64,000 bases of DNA from Porphyromonas canoris (GTDB lineage: Bacteria > Bacteroidota > Bacteroidia > Bacteroidales > Porphyromonadaceae). Positions 28,470-37,894 of this stretch are shown here, piece after piece. Each line of letters begins with the position of its first letter. Position 1 is the stretch's first letter. The stretch spans positions 248,001 through 312,000 of the forward strand of contig NZ_JQZV01000003.1 of the NCBI RefSeq assembly GCF_000769115.1, given 5' to 3'. Under the pieces are notes generated by a model, which did not search any database, had not been told where the DNA came from, and was given only the letters and a program-made list of their open reading frames with translations. Made by a program: the position numbers and the translations under genes.

Positions 28470-28736
28470 TTATTTAAGTTCAAGTTCACTACCCGGTTTG
28501 AAACGTACAGTAGATTTTGCAGGAATTGTGATGCGTTCTTTTGTACGTGGGTTAGTGCCGGTGCGTTTTTCTCTTTTAGTTACAGAGAATGTTCCGAAAC
28601 CAATGATCGCAACCTTGTTACCAGCTTTCATTTCATCTTTCACCACTGTTTGGAAAGCATCAAGAGCTTTTTTTGAATCAGTCTTGGTTAGACCGGCTTT
28701 TTCAGCAATAGCCGCAATGAGTTCAGTTTTATTCAT
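28470..28736 (-). CDS. hup: HU/IHF-family nucleoid DNA-binding protein
   Basis: 88 residues, standard HU length. It has helix-turn-helix dimer residues MNKTELIAAIAEKAGLTK, the core KVAIIGFGTFSV, and the DNA-minor-groove arm with the HU signature KREKRTGTNPRTKERITIPA containing the intercalating proline. HU dimers bend and compact DNA. It is monocistronic: a perfect promoter lies upstream (28794-28824) and its own terminator downstream. It is also a candidate to interact with the periodic arrays in this genome, though nothing here shows that. Confidence 0.95.
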   Translation of the reverse strand: MNKTELIAAIAEKAGLTKTDSKKALDAFQTVVKDEMKAGNKVAIIGFGTFSVTKREKRTGTNPRTKERITIPAKSTVRFKPGSELELK

Positions 28737-28793
28737 CTCGAAAAATTATTTGGTGTATGACATAATATAATATATCCGAAATCGATTATATCC

Positions 28794-28824
28794 CAAAAGT
28801 ACTCTAAATGTTTTAATTAACAAA
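28794..28824 (-). promoter_or_regulatory. Consensus promoter of the HU gene
   Basis: On the minus strand TTTG (28821-28824), 19 nt, then TACTTTTG (28794-28801): an exact match to the Bacteroidota TTTG-N19-TAnnTTTG pattern. The leader is about 50 nt. Confidence 0.75.
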
Positions 28825-29016
28825 ATATTAGACTGTTTTTTTTCATTCTTCTGCTCCAATTGTTGAGAAAGTAACTCTAAAGAAGGGGAAATAAGATTTC
28901 GATGAAACGTATAAATTTTTATAAAAAAGAAAGAAGAACTTGAATTTAGGGCTTTTTCTTCCGTTTCTTATTTTGTATCACAAGCACCTCTTCGGCTGGG
29001 TTAGCGACTTTTTTAG

Positions 29017-29024
29017 TACCTTTG
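29017..29024 (+). promoter_or_regulatory. -7 element upstream of the TPR gene
   Basis: TACCTTTG fits TAnnTTTG and lies about 42 nt before the ATG at 29067. No good -33 TTTG is visible. The rest of the divergent gap 28737-29066 shows no gene. Confidence 0.5.
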
Positions 29025-29066
29025 GATTGTTCAAAAACTTGTTAGTATTCTTAGTACCAATCAAAC

Positions 29067-32000
29067 ATGAAGAAACGTTTTATCGGACTGATGCTGTTAT
29101 TGTTGGGTGGTGGAACAAGCGTTGTTGCTCAACATCGCCCCATAGATATGCCGCACTTCGTTTCCAAGATGGGGGACTCTTGGGACGCCTACCATAGACA
29201 CAATACGCTCTATGCCTCCTATAAAGTGCAGAAACCTTTCTCTTGGATAGACTCCTATATGCCTATGCTGGAGCATGAAAAAGAGTTGATTTTAGCTCTT
29301 TCTTCTGCCAAGAGCGGTGCTCTTTCGGCAGAACAGATGTTGCTTTACTTCATAGAGAAACATCCCCAATCGGCATCTGCGCTCTATGCTAAAGCCGCTT
29401 TGGGAGAGTACTATTTCTCTCAAGAGAATTACAGAAGTGCTGCCTATTGGTTGGATCTTCTCGATAGAGACTTCCTCCCGGAAGATCTTTCGGAAAGGAT
29501 GTCCTACTATTTGGCATACTCGTTAATGAAAGATCGAAGAGAAGATTTGGCTTTGAATATATTTGCTCCTCTTGTTTACAGTAAGAAATATTCCAAAGAG
29601 TCTTCTTTTTATGCTGGATATATAGCATTTCAAAAAAGAGACTATCCTGCGGCTTTCAAGTACTTCAGACCGATAGAGAATGACTCTTTTTACGGGCTTT
29701 ACGTTGGAGCTTACGAGGGTGAAATGCTTTTGGAGCAGGGTAAGTATAGCGATGCTCTTCCTTTGGCAGAGCGTACGATGAAGAAAACAGGAGATAGAGA
29801 GGCTGTGGCTTCTGCTTACAGAGTGGCCGGATTATCGGCTGCTCAGCTCTCTTTGAGCCGTAAGGCTCTGGAGTATCTCTCTTCTTATGTTGCCATGACA
29901 GATGCTCCGGGACGTTTGGAGCTTTTGACCCTTGGGCAGGAGCAGTACAGGCTGGAGCTGTATTCGGAGGCAATGCAGCACTTTAGAAAGGTGGCAGACG
30001 GAACGAATGACTATATGTCTCAGCTGGCACTCTACTATAAGGGGTTGTCTGCACTCTCTTCGGGAAAGCTTCAAGATGCTTATAATGCGTTCGTGAACTC
30101 TTCTCAAATAGAGGTTTATCTGCCTTTGGTTCAAGCGGCAGAGTATAATGCCGGCATGATTCTGTACAATGAACATCCGGGAGAGATAGGTGTCGGAACT
30201 GAGGCGTTGGGAAAGTTCGTCAGCAAGCACCCCCTCTCTGAGTACAGTGATAAGGCTGTTTCTTATCTTGTGGATGCTTATGGTAGAACATCCGATCATG
30301 TTGGAGCCATAAAGGAGATAGACAAGATCACTCCGTTACCCAAGGAGTTGGTAAAGCTTAGACAAAAGATCACTTTGAGTAAGGCTAACACACTGCTTGG
30401 TACAGGTAATGTGATAGCCGCAAAAAAGGAGTACGACGATATTATAACCTCTAATGGCGATGCCGAGAGCGTTGCAGAGGCTTATTTGTGGAAAGGAGAG
30501 TTGCTTCACAGAGAGGGTAACTACAACGATGCCATCAGAAGCATTCAGACCTATATACAGATGGTGCCGAAAGGGCAGGCTGTTAATCCGATAGCGTATT
30601 ACAATCTGGGCTACTCTTTCTTCAACCTGGAGCGTTGGGGAGAAGCACAAGAGGCTTTTAGAAATTATCTCTCTCTTACCGGCACAACACCCGAAGCAGA
30701 TCATACAAATGCTTACAACAGGCTTGGAGACATAGCGGTGATGCAAAGAGAATATGATGCTGCTTTCTCTGCATACACAACTGCAATGACAAGAGGTGGT
30801 AAGGATGCAGACTATGCTGTACTGAAGCGTGCTCATATCATGGGGCTGCGAAAGAACTATCAAGGGAAAGCTTCGGAGTTGGAGTCTTTGGTTGTCAAAT
30901 ATCCTAACTCTCCCTACATTCAAGAAGCTCTTTATGAGAAGGGGCGGGCATTGACGTTCATTGAAAATAATACGGGCGCAAGAACAGAGTTCTCCAAAGT
31001 TTTCAATGGTTATCCCGATAGTGATTTTGCTCCTAAAGCAGGTGTACAACTCGCTCTCTCTTTCTTTAATGACAACGATCTGAATAGAGCCGCGGATATA
31101 TATGCAGAGGTCATAAGGCGTTACCCTAACAGTGGAGAAGCCAAATCTGCTCTTCAAGACCTCAAGAGTATATCCGTACGTTTGGACAGAGTAGATGAGT
31201 ATTCGAGACTTGCACAACTGGTGGATCAATCCACAGGAAGTAAAAACTCCGATGAAACAGAGTCTTTAACATTCTTGGCGGCAGAACGTCTTATTTCTCA
31301 AGGTAAACAGAAAGAGGCTTTGGAGGCAATGAGACGCTATGTGGAGAGATATCCCAACGGATCTTTTAGAGATCAGGCGGAGTATCACCAAGCTTATATC
31401 CTTTATAAAGAGAGAAGATATAGTGAAGCACTTCCTATCCTGATCGCTTTGGAGAGGAGAAATAATACGGCTATTCAAGGAGATGTTTTGAAGATGTTGG
31501 CTCAGACCTATGAGCAGTCCGGAAATTATGATGCTTCAATTTCTACTTATGTACAGCTTGCAAGAAGATCTGCACAAAATAAACAAGGGGTAGAGTCTGC
31601 TCTTTTTGCTGCCTTGGCTGTGGCAGAAAAGGGAGGGGAGGTTGATATGCTACGCTCATTGGCCAAGGAGATAGAGTCGGGCAGGTTCAAAGCTTATGCT
31701 GCTTCTGCTCCGATACTGAATTATGTTGCCAAGAAAATCCTTGAAAATGGAGAGTATCAAGAGGTCTTGAACCTTACTTCTGCAGCTATGAAGCTGGACG
31801 CAAGTAAGCAAACTCTCTCTGTCAGCCAAGTATTAGAGGCTGAAGCTCAATATGGTTTGGGACGGATAGCTGTGGCTAAAAAGAGTGCCGAGGCTTATCT
31901 GGAAAAAGGGTATAATGACTCCTATTGGATTTCAAGAGCATTTATCTTGCTTTCGGATATAGCCGTTAAGCAGGGGGATAAGAATTTGGCTTTGGAGTAT

Positions 32001-32087
32001 CTGAAAGGTGTAAAGAGCAACTATAAGCCTACCGGGAAAGATGATATTCTTTCTAAGGTAGAGTCCAGACTAAGTTCTCTTAAGTGA
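29067..32087 (+). CDS. Exported TPR-repeat protein
   Basis: 1006 residues with a signal peptide (MKKRFIGLMLLLLGGGTSVVAQ). The whole body is tetratricopeptide-like helical repeats; clear examples are SAEAYLWKGELLHREGNYND, AYYNLGYSFFNLERWGEAQE and AEYHQAYILYKERRYSEALP. Repeats of the outer-membrane lipoprotein BamD/YbgF kind (YPNSPYIQEALYEKGRAL) are frequent. The family works as a periplasmic scaffold. It is followed directly by an outer-membrane barrel gene, so a complex between the two is likely. The function is not recognisable beyond that. Confidence 0.85.
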   Translation: MKKRFIGLMLLLLGGGTSVVAQHRPIDMPHFVSKMGDSWDAYHRHNTLYASYKVQKPFSWIDSYMPMLEHEKELILALSSAKSGALSAEQMLLYFIEKHPQSASALYAKAALGEYYFSQENYRSAAYWLDLLDRDFLPEDLSERMSYYLAYSLMKDRREDLALNIFAPLVYSKKYSKESSFYAGYIAFQKRDYPAAFKYFRPIENDSFYGLYVGAYEGEMLLEQGKYSDALPLAERTMKKTGDREAVASAYRVAGLSAAQLSLSRKALEYLSSYVAMTDAPGRLELLTLGQEQYRLELYSEAMQHFRKVADGTNDYMSQLALYYKGLSALSSGKLQDAYNAFVNSSQIEVYLPLVQAAEYNAGMILYNEHPGEIGVGTEALGKFVSKHPLSEYSDKAVSYLVDAYGRTSDHVGAIKEIDKITPLPKELVKLRQKITLSKANTLLGTGNVIAAKKEYDDIITSNGDAESVAEAYLWKGELLHREGNYNDAIRSIQTYIQMVPKGQAVNPIAYYNLGYSFFNLERWGEAQEAFRNYLSLTGTTPEADHTNAYNRLGDIAVMQREYDAAFSAYTTAMTRGGKDADYAVLKRAHIMGLRKNYQGKASELESLVVKYPNSPYIQEALYEKGRALTFIENNTGARTEFSKVFNGYPDSDFAPKAGVQLALSFFNDNDLNRAADIYAEVIRRYPNSGEAKSALQDLKSISVRLDRVDEYSRLAQLVDQSTGSKNSDETESLTFLAAERLISQGKQKEALEAMRRYVERYPNGSFRDQAEYHQAYILYKERRYSEALPILIALERRNNTAIQGDVLKMLAQTYEQSGNYDASISTYVQLARRSAQNKQGVESALFAALAVAEKGGEVDMLRSLAKEIESGRFKAYAASAPILNYVAKKILENGEYQEVLNLTSAAMKLDASKQTLSVSQVLEAEAQYGLGRIAVAKKSAEAYLEKGYNDSYWISRAFILLSDIAVKQGDKNLALEYLKGVKSNYKPTGKDDILSKVESRLSSLK

Positions 32088-32110
32088 TAAACAAGTTCAA
32101 GAGTAGTGAA

Positions 32111-33910
32111 ATGAAAAGATATAATAAAGGTATTCTATTTGCAATATTCGGTATTGGAGTAGTTATGTATCCTTCTGTACTGGATGCTCAGACCGTAAAA
32201 CAGGACTCACTGAAACGAGAGGTTGTACTTGAGAAAGAGTATGTTCCTGTTGGTAGTGTTGTTAAAAAAGAGTTCTTCAATCCTTTACCTCTAAAGCCGA
32301 CAAAAGCAGCTCTTCCGGTCTCTTTTATTAAAGATGCTTTTAGTGCTGCAACCAAGTATCAGCGTCAGGAGTTGGCTCCTTTGAGAAACCTGCATCAACC
32401 GGATCAATTTCCTCAAAAAGGGTATCTCAGGCTTGCGGGAGGGTATCCTTTGGAGTATAGTGCCGCTGTCGGTGTTGCACAGAAAACCGGAGAAAATAAA
32501 ATATCTTCTCTTCATTTGAGACATGAAGGGGTCGGATATGGAGCACATCATCCTGAATTTGATAACAGAACAGATAGAAGAGATCATTCTACCGATCTTC
32601 TTGCTCGTATGCGTATGCCGGCATTAGGAACGTTTGCGGATATTTCTGCTCGATTTCTATATCAAAAGAGATCTCTTTATGGGCTGACAGGACTAAAAAA
32701 AGAGGATGGAACAGCAATAGATCCGACTAAAACTCTGACACCGCCTTCTCATAATGTTTGGGGTGGTGCATTGACATTGGAGCTACAACCTAAACAGATG
32801 CTTTATGAAGATGGGTGGGCGATTTCCGGAAATGCCATTGCCTCTTTTCTTGACAAAGCAGATATTCATCGTTTGGCCGGTGGAGATAAGAGTATTCGAG
32901 CAGCGGAGTTGAATGTTTCCGCTCAAGCCATGCTCTCTTATCACTTTCGCGAGCTTTGGAGTGCCGGAGTAAAGGGATTTGTACAGCATTATCATACCGG
33001 TGGACCTACCATACAATCTTTTAGACTAAACAGACTGCTCTTTTCTGCTTCTCCATTTATTGGTATTAACAGCGAACAATATGGGGTAAATGTTGGAGTA
33101 AGGGTCTATAATCGTGAAAGTGGAATTTCCAATTTGGCAATAGCTCCGGATGTTGATCTAAGATACTCTTTTGGAGATCAACGTAAGCTGGCTCTTCGAC
33201 TGAAAGCTGATGGTGGAGCGCTTCTGCCTACGCTGTATGAGCAATTGGAGCAGAATCCCTATCTGAATATTACAAGTGGAATGACTAATGCACTGAACTC
33301 CACAGCATATAGAGTGCTTTTAGGTGCGACTTATGGATCTCTAAATGGATTTCATATAGATGTTGAGGGAGGATTTGCAGATCATTATGCAATGACAGAA
33401 TATGGCACTTTCTCTTATGGATATAAAGATGATGGCTATATTGTAGATATGCAAATGGTGGAAGCCAACAGGAGAAATCGGATAAAAAATATATTCCTTA
33501 ATGGTTCCGTAAGCTATTATTCTCCTTATGGATTTATGCTCAAGGCTTTTGGTAGCTTTAATCGTTATATGCTGCCGGATGAGAAAGAGCATTCTATTTT
33601 GGGGCTTCCTGCATTTACTCATGGAGCTATTTTTACTTACAATGTCAAGGACAAGTGGTTGTTCAGAGCGCTTTGCTCTTCCGATATGGGAGTTACTTTC
33701 TTTTCTCCGAAGCAACCCTCCTCTGCAACTCGAGAAGAAGTCAGTCTTCCAATGTCGTTTAATATAGATCTTGGAATAACCCATACATTCAACCATAAGT
33801 ACAGTCTGGGTTTGGAGGTAAATAATCTTCTTAATACTTCTACTGCAAGATGGATTGGAGCTCCTCAGAAAGGTTTGACTGCTTTGATGGCTTTTAATAT
33901 AAATTTCTGA
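32111..33910 (+). CDS. TonB-receptor-like outer membrane beta-barrel protein
   Basis: 599 residues from the ATG that gives a signal peptide (MKRYNKGILFAIFGIGVVMY, cut near LDAQ). An in-frame GTG at 32084 overlapping the previous stop codon is less likely. No plug domain is seen. The protein is a long series of alternating beta strands (LRLAGGYPLEYSAAVGVAQK, GVNVGVRVYN), and the last part, HTFNHKYSLGLEVNNLLNTS and LMAFNINF, resembles the C-terminal end of TonB-dependent barrels. It is probably a partner of the TPR protein encoded just upstream. The substrate is unknown. Confidence 0.75.
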   Translation: MKRYNKGILFAIFGIGVVMYPSVLDAQTVKQDSLKREVVLEKEYVPVGSVVKKEFFNPLPLKPTKAALPVSFIKDAFSAATKYQRQELAPLRNLHQPDQFPQKGYLRLAGGYPLEYSAAVGVAQKTGENKISSLHLRHEGVGYGAHHPEFDNRTDRRDHSTDLLARMRMPALGTFADISARFLYQKRSLYGLTGLKKEDGTAIDPTKTLTPPSHNVWGGALTLELQPKQMLYEDGWAISGNAIASFLDKADIHRLAGGDKSIRAAELNVSAQAMLSYHFRELWSAGVKGFVQHYHTGGPTIQSFRLNRLLFSASPFIGINSEQYGVNVGVRVYNRESGISNLAIAPDVDLRYSFGDQRKLALRLKADGGALLPTLYEQLEQNPYLNITSGMTNALNSTAYRVLLGATYGSLNGFHIDVEGGFADHYAMTEYGTFSYGYKDDGYIVDMQMVEANRRNRIKNIFLNGSVSYYSPYGFMLKAFGSFNRYMLPDEKEHSILGLPAFTHGAIFTYNVKDKWLFRALCSSDMGVTFFSPKQPSSATREEVSLPMSFNIDLGITHTFNHKYSLGLEVNNLLNTSTARWIGAPQKGLTALMAFNINF

Positions 33911-33960
33911 TATATAATAGAGATATTTGGCTCTCGATTAAAAACGAACAGGACTTATTT

Positions 33961-34455
33961 ATGCACACTATACCGGACGTTAAACCAACGAAAGAAAATA
34001 AGGCGGAAGTCTATGAGACTCTTTATGAGTATGTAAAAGGACTTTTGGACTCTTCTCTTCCTTTAATAACGAATATGTCCAACTTTGTTGCTCTTCTTCA
34101 CCATACATTTGAGTATCACTGGACAGGTTTTTACATGATAAATAAAGAGGGAACGGAGCTTGTCCTTTATCCTTTTCAAGGACCGGTGGCCTGCACTAAA
34201 ATAGGCAAAGGAAAAGGTGTTTGCGGAGCAGCATGGGAACGTGCCACTACCATTGTGGTGCCGAATGTCGACGAGTTTCCGGGTCATATTGCTTGCAGCT
34301 CTTTTTCAAAAAGCGAAATAGTAGTTCCTCTGTTTGACAACAAGGGAGAGGTCGTTGGTGTATTGGATATAGATAGTGCAGAGCTGGATACTTTTGATGA
34401 TGAAGATCGAAAAGGGTTGGAAAGATTACTTTCTCTATTTTCGGACATAGTTTAG
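33961..34455 (+). CDS. msrC: Free methionine-(R)-sulfoxide reductase (GAF domain)
   Basis: 164 residues, a single GAF domain. The three redox cysteines of the family are present at C78, C88 and C112 with the same spacing as the Escherichia coli enzyme (10 and 24 residues). They lie in GPVACTKIGKGKGVCGAAW and FPGHIACSSFSKSEIVVPL. The enzyme reduces free Met-R-sulfoxide with thioredoxin as electron donor and so protects against oxidative damage. It is cytoplasmic. It starts 50 nt after the barrel gene and begins a run of closely packed, mostly nucleic-acid-related genes. Confidence 0.92.
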   Translation: MHTIPDVKPTKENKAEVYETLYEYVKGLLDSSLPLITNMSNFVALLHHTFEYHWTGFYMINKEGTELVLYPFQGPVACTKIGKGKGVCGAAWERATTIVVPNVDEFPGHIACSSFSKSEIVVPLFDNKGEVVGVLDIDSAELDTFDDEDRKGLERLLSLFSDIV

Positions 34456-34494
34456 AGAGATAAGATTGAATAAATCAGTATTCCGTGTAATGAT

Positions 34495-35073
34495 ATGATA
34501 GAGGTTCATTGTCCGTTTTGCGAACGCATCCATACTAAAGAGCAATACAAAGAAGAACGAGAGGGAAGTGGTATGAGTATTACTTGTAATGCTTGCTACA
34601 AAACGTTTTATGTGTATCGTTCTAAGTTGGATCTTCCAACAGATAGAGTTAAACGTGCAGCATCTATTGTACTTTCTGAAGAGTTGGATACTACAAAGCC
34701 ACACTTTACGATAGTGGAGAATATTTTTGCTTACGAACAAAAATATGCTTTACCCGAAAAGGAAGAGATTGTGGTGGGAAGAAAGAATAAAGATTCAAAT
34801 GCAGATCTCCAGATTTACACTTCAGATCCAAGCATGGATCGTCTTCACTTCGTATTAGGAAAAACGGGTAGAGGAGAAAAAGCCTACTACTATGTCCGAG
34901 ATAACGAAAGTAGGACAGGGACATTTGTCAATAATGCTCTTCTACAAAAAGGGGAGAAGTATAGGCTTAAAGATGGCGATGTCCTCAGTGTGGGAGCTTC
35001 TTCCATTATTATATCTTTGGGAGAGAATGAAGATGAAGAGGTGTGGGATCTTTCAGATTTTGATATAGAGTAG
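34495..35073 (+). CDS. Zinc-ribbon plus FHA domain protein
   Basis: 192 residues. The N-terminal 40 residues hold two CxxC pairs (HCPFCERIH and ITCNACYKTF), a likely zinc ribbon. The C-terminal part (about 90-180) is an FHA domain: VVGRKNKDSNADLQI with the conserved GR, SMDRLHFVL for the S/H pair, RTGTFVNN and LKDGDVLSVG. FHA domains bind phosphothreonine peptides, although none of the window genes is a recognisable Ser/Thr kinase. It lies 7 nt before the next gene. A role in signalling or in sensing the zinc state is inference. Confidence 0.78.
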   Translation: MIEVHCPFCERIHTKEQYKEEREGSGMSITCNACYKTFYVYRSKLDLPTDRVKRAASIVLSEELDTTKPHFTIVENIFAYEQKYALPEKEEIVVGRKNKDSNADLQIYTSDPSMDRLHFVLGKTGRGEKAYYYVRDNESRTGTFVNNALLQKGEKYRLKDGDVLSVGASSIIISLGENEDEEVWDLSDFDIE

Positions 35074-35080
35074 AAATAGA

Positions 35081-35917
35081 ATGATAGAGGGAGAAGAAAA
35101 AAGACCTCAAGTGGAGGACAGATATTCCAGAGTAGAGATGTTTGCTTTGGGAGAGGGGAATGGTAAAGACCCAAACTCTCCCAATGTTTTGATTCTTCGG
35201 GAAGTCAAAGGGACAGCCGGCTTCCCAATACTCATTCCTTCGTTAGTTCATCCTCTGGTTAAGATGCGTCTTCGTATCGGATCTATTTTACCTAAAGAAG
35301 AGTCCGTGACGTTATTGGATGCTCTTCTTCTCCACACCAACTATCGTGTAGAAGAGATACGCATAGTAGAGGAACTTTTAGTACGAAACAGCTGTTGGAT
35401 AAAAATACAAGGAGATAATTCTGAGGGAAATACTCATACATCTTATTTTGAGGCTCCTCTGTTGGATTCGGTTCTTGTCGGGATTAGAAAACGAACTTCT
35501 ATATACGTACACAAAGATTTACTGGACAAGTTTAGGGATAAGCTTGTTTTCAATTCAGATCACATTATTATAAGATTGAATTTGGAAGACAGCAAGCAAA
35601 AGTCTTCTTTGATAGCTCTTGGAGAGAATAGTGGGAAAGGAAATGCTATTAGACGTGTCTTCAATGAGACTTATGCTGTCTTAGGAAAGGAAATCTCTGA
35701 TGAACAGCTTGAGAGACTGCATATTTTAGAAGTCTTTCAAGAGAAGATAGAAAGTACTATTCCGGATCAGATCCCTTTGATAGACTTGTTGGCTGAAGCT
35801 GATATGAAAGATCTAAAAGAGGTCTTGGGTACTATGGTGAAGGAAGAAAAGTATGAATGGGCATCCATCCTTCATGATGTTATTAAACAGAAAGGATGTT
35901 CTGATGATATTTCTTAG
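35081..35917 (+). CDS. Bifunctional-nuclease-like (DUF151) protein with UVR-like tail
   Basis: 278 residues. The middle (about 18-150) resembles the bifunctional nuclease domain: PILIPSLVHPLVKMRL in the position of the usual PIxIG(x)xEA segment, then LDSVLVGIRKRTSIYVHKDLL, corresponding to the DALAL(A)xRxxxPI(Y/F) motif. The C-terminal stretch LKEVLGTMVKEEKYEWASIL looks like a UvrB/UvrC (UVR) helical motif, the layout seen in Bacteroidota members. Several usual acidic or His positions seem altered, so catalytic activity is uncertain. It is packed between the FHA gene and rsmE. Confidence 0.6.
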   Translation: MIEGEEKRPQVEDRYSRVEMFALGEGNGKDPNSPNVLILREVKGTAGFPILIPSLVHPLVKMRLRIGSILPKEESVTLLDALLLHTNYRVEEIRIVEELLVRNSCWIKIQGDNSEGNTHTSYFEAPLLDSVLVGIRKRTSIYVHKDLLDKFRDKLVFNSDHIIIRLNLEDSKQKSSLIALGENSGKGNAIRRVFNETYAVLGKEISDEQLERLHILEVFQEKIESTIPDQIPLIDLLAEADMKDLKEVLGTMVKEEKYEWASILHDVIKQKGCSDDIS

Positions 35918-35932
35918 TAAAGCTAAACTGAG

Positions 35933-36691
35933 ATGAAAAAGGGAACAAGAGCTACGAAGATGATTTTTAATGAGTTGCCTTCTTTTTATTGTCCTGACGT
36001 AGAACTCTCTCCGGTGCTCTCTTTGGAAGAGTCCGCTCATGCCGTAAAGGTGCTTCGATTGCAATCCGGAGCCCGGTGCAACGTTTTGGATGGTAAAGGC
36101 AAAATGTATGCTTGCACTCTTGCAGAGGCAGATCCGAAGGCAGCAATAGTTTCGGTAGATTCTGTTATTCAGGAAATCGAAAGAGGAGAGATTTCTAAGT
36201 GTGTAGTTTGTATGGCTCCCACTAAAAACAGAGATCGTACGGAGTGGTTCATCGAGAAAGCTGTCGAACTGGGTGTTTCGGATATTATTCTTTTGCATTG
36301 TGATCGCTCCGAAAGAGAAAAAGTAAGCGTAGAGCGTCTTGAGAAGATAATGGTATCGGCAATGAAGCAGAGCAGACATCTTTTTCTGCCTTCATTGAGT
36401 GTTGGTCTTTCCGTTGAGGAAGTGTGTCGGAAATGGAAGGGGATAGAGCAAAAATTTATAGCCTACTGCGCCGAAACTTTTCCTAAGAAAGATCTTGCTT
36501 CAACCATGACAGCCGGTAGTGATAGTATAATAATGATAGGTCCGGAAGGCGATTTCACCGATACTGAGGTTCAGAAAGCAGTGGATAGTGGTTACATCCC
36601 TGTTTCTTTGGGTACATATCGCTTACGAACAGAGACAGCGGCTCTCTATGCTCTTGCGTCTTTCAGATGTATCAATGATAGAAAACAATAA
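35933..36691 (+). CDS. rsmE: 16S rRNA m3U1498 methyltransferase RsmE
   Basis: 252 residues from this start; an in-frame ATG at 35960 (MIFNELPSFY) gives 243 residues and may be the true start. A PUA-like N-terminal domain precedes a SPOUT (trefoil-knot) methyltransferase domain. Landmarks are the central RTEWFIEKAVELGVSDIIL, KQSRHLFLPSL, and the cofactor knot IIMIGPEGDFTDTEVQKA followed by SLGTYRLRTETAALYAL. It methylates U1498 of 16S rRNA at N3. It lies 15 nt after the preceding gene and 9 nt before rmuC, in one probable operon. Confidence 0.92.
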   Translation: MKKGTRATKMIFNELPSFYCPDVELSPVLSLEESAHAVKVLRLQSGARCNVLDGKGKMYACTLAEADPKAAIVSVDSVIQEIERGEISKCVVCMAPTKNRDRTEWFIEKAVELGVSDIILLHCDRSEREKVSVERLEKIMVSAMKQSRHLFLPSLSVGLSVEEVCRKWKGIEQKFIAYCAETFPKKDLASTMTAGSDSIIMIGPEGDFTDTEVQKAVDSGYIPVSLGTYRLRTETAALYALASFRCINDRKQ

Positions 36692-36700
36692 TTCCCCCTT

Positions 36701-37894
36701 ATGGATATCTTTATTTTTCTTACTATTCTCTTCGCCATTGCGGTTGTTGTTTTGCTTTACTTTTTATCTGCCTTAAAGACGGAAAACAGATTTTTGAAGC
36801 AGACTTGTGAGCAGGAGAAGCAGCGACAATCAGATTTGAAACAGGAAGTAGAAAAAGGTTTTGCTTCCGTAGCTCGTGAGATATTGGATGAGAAGGCGCA
36901 ATCTTTGGAAAAAGGGAACAGAATTACCGTACAGGAGATTCTTTCTCCTCTGAGTAAAGACATTCAGCAGTTCAGACAGCAAGTGGAGAATGTCTATATC
37001 AACGAAGCAAAAGAGAGACATCTGCTTAAAGGTGTTATAGAGAATCTCATGGAGCAGAATAAAAGCATCTCAAAGGAGGCCAATAATCTGACTCAAGCAC
37101 TTCGAGGTAAAAACAAAGTACAGGGAGACTGGGGAGAAATGATCTTGGAGCGCGTCTTGGAAGACTCCGGTCTTATCCGCGGAAGAGAATATGATCTGCA
37201 ACACACCATAGTAGAAGGCTCCGGCGTAGTAAGAAATGAAGAGACAGCAAGAGCCATGCGCCCTGATGCCATCGTTCATTATCCTCAGGAGCGCGATGTC
37301 ATAATAGACTCTAAAGTATCGTTGTCTGCCTATTATGACTTCTTCTCTGCGGAGTCGGAAGATGAAAGAAAAGAAGCAATGAAGCGTCATCTGACATCTG
37401 TAAAGAGTCATATCAGGGAGTTGAGTGTTAAAGATTACTCGCGTTATCACTCGACATCGTTGGAGTTTGTCGTTTTGTTCTTCCCGAACGAAGGTGCATT
37501 CAATCTTGCATTGCAGTTGGACCCGAACCTTTGGATGGATGCTTACAATAAAAAAGTGGTTCTTATGGGGCCTCTCAACCTCATCGCGATGCTTCGCTCT
37601 TTACTGGATTTATGGAAGAAAGAGTATCAGATCCATAACATACAAGACATTGTTTCGGAGGCAAACAAGCTTTATGATAAGTTTGTTTCGTATGCAGAGA
37701 AGTTCAGTCGGGTAGGCTCGCAGATAGAATCCTTGCAGAAGACTTATGACGAAGCATATAATCAGCTCACCGCCGGGCGGGGAAATATTGTGAGCCGATT
37801 AGAGAAAATGCGTGCGCTTGGGCTTTCTCCGAGTAAATCTCTTCCATCCAATATGCAAAATCTTGACAATGGAAGTGCCGGCGAAGATTCTTAA
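36701..37894 (+). CDS. rmuC: RmuC-family DNA recombination protein
   Basis: 397 residues. An N-terminal membrane anchor (about 3-24) is followed by a coiled coil (about 25-125). The RmuC nuclease-like core begins with NKVQGDWGEMILERVLEDSGL and includes MRPDAIVHYPQERDVIIDSKVSL, containing the PD-(D/E)xK-type acidic residues. The family limits inversions at short inverted repeats in E. coli, notable beside a genome rich in small repeats. The 3' end overlaps the next gene by 26 nt. Confidence 0.9.
   Translation: MDIFIFLTILFAIAVVVLLYFLSALKTENRFLKQTCEQEKQRQSDLKQEVEKGFASVAREILDEKAQSLEKGNRITVQEILSPLSKDIQQFRQQVENVYINEAKERHLLKGVIENLMEQNKSISKEANNLTQALRGKNKVQGDWGEMILERVLEDSGLIRGREYDLQHTIVEGSGVVRNEETARAMRPDAIVHYPQERDVIIDSKVSLSAYYDFFSAESEDERKEAMKRHLTSVKSHIRELSVKDYSRYHSTSLEFVVLFFPNEGAFNLALQLDPNLWMDAYNKKVVLMGPLNLIAMLRSLLDLWKKEYQIHNIQDIVSEANKLYDKFVSYAEKFSRVGSQIESLQKTYDEAYNQLTAGRGNIVSRLEKMRALGLSPSKSLPSNMQNLDNGSAGEDS

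Noticed and set aside
28449-28770. Rightward frames opposite the HU gene
   Set aside because: They are the antisense of a well-supported HU gene with its own consensus promoter and terminator.
32084-32110. GTG start overlapping the TPR gene stop for the barrel gene
   Set aside because: The ATG at 32111 yields a proper signal peptide; the GTG start puts nine polar residues in front of it.
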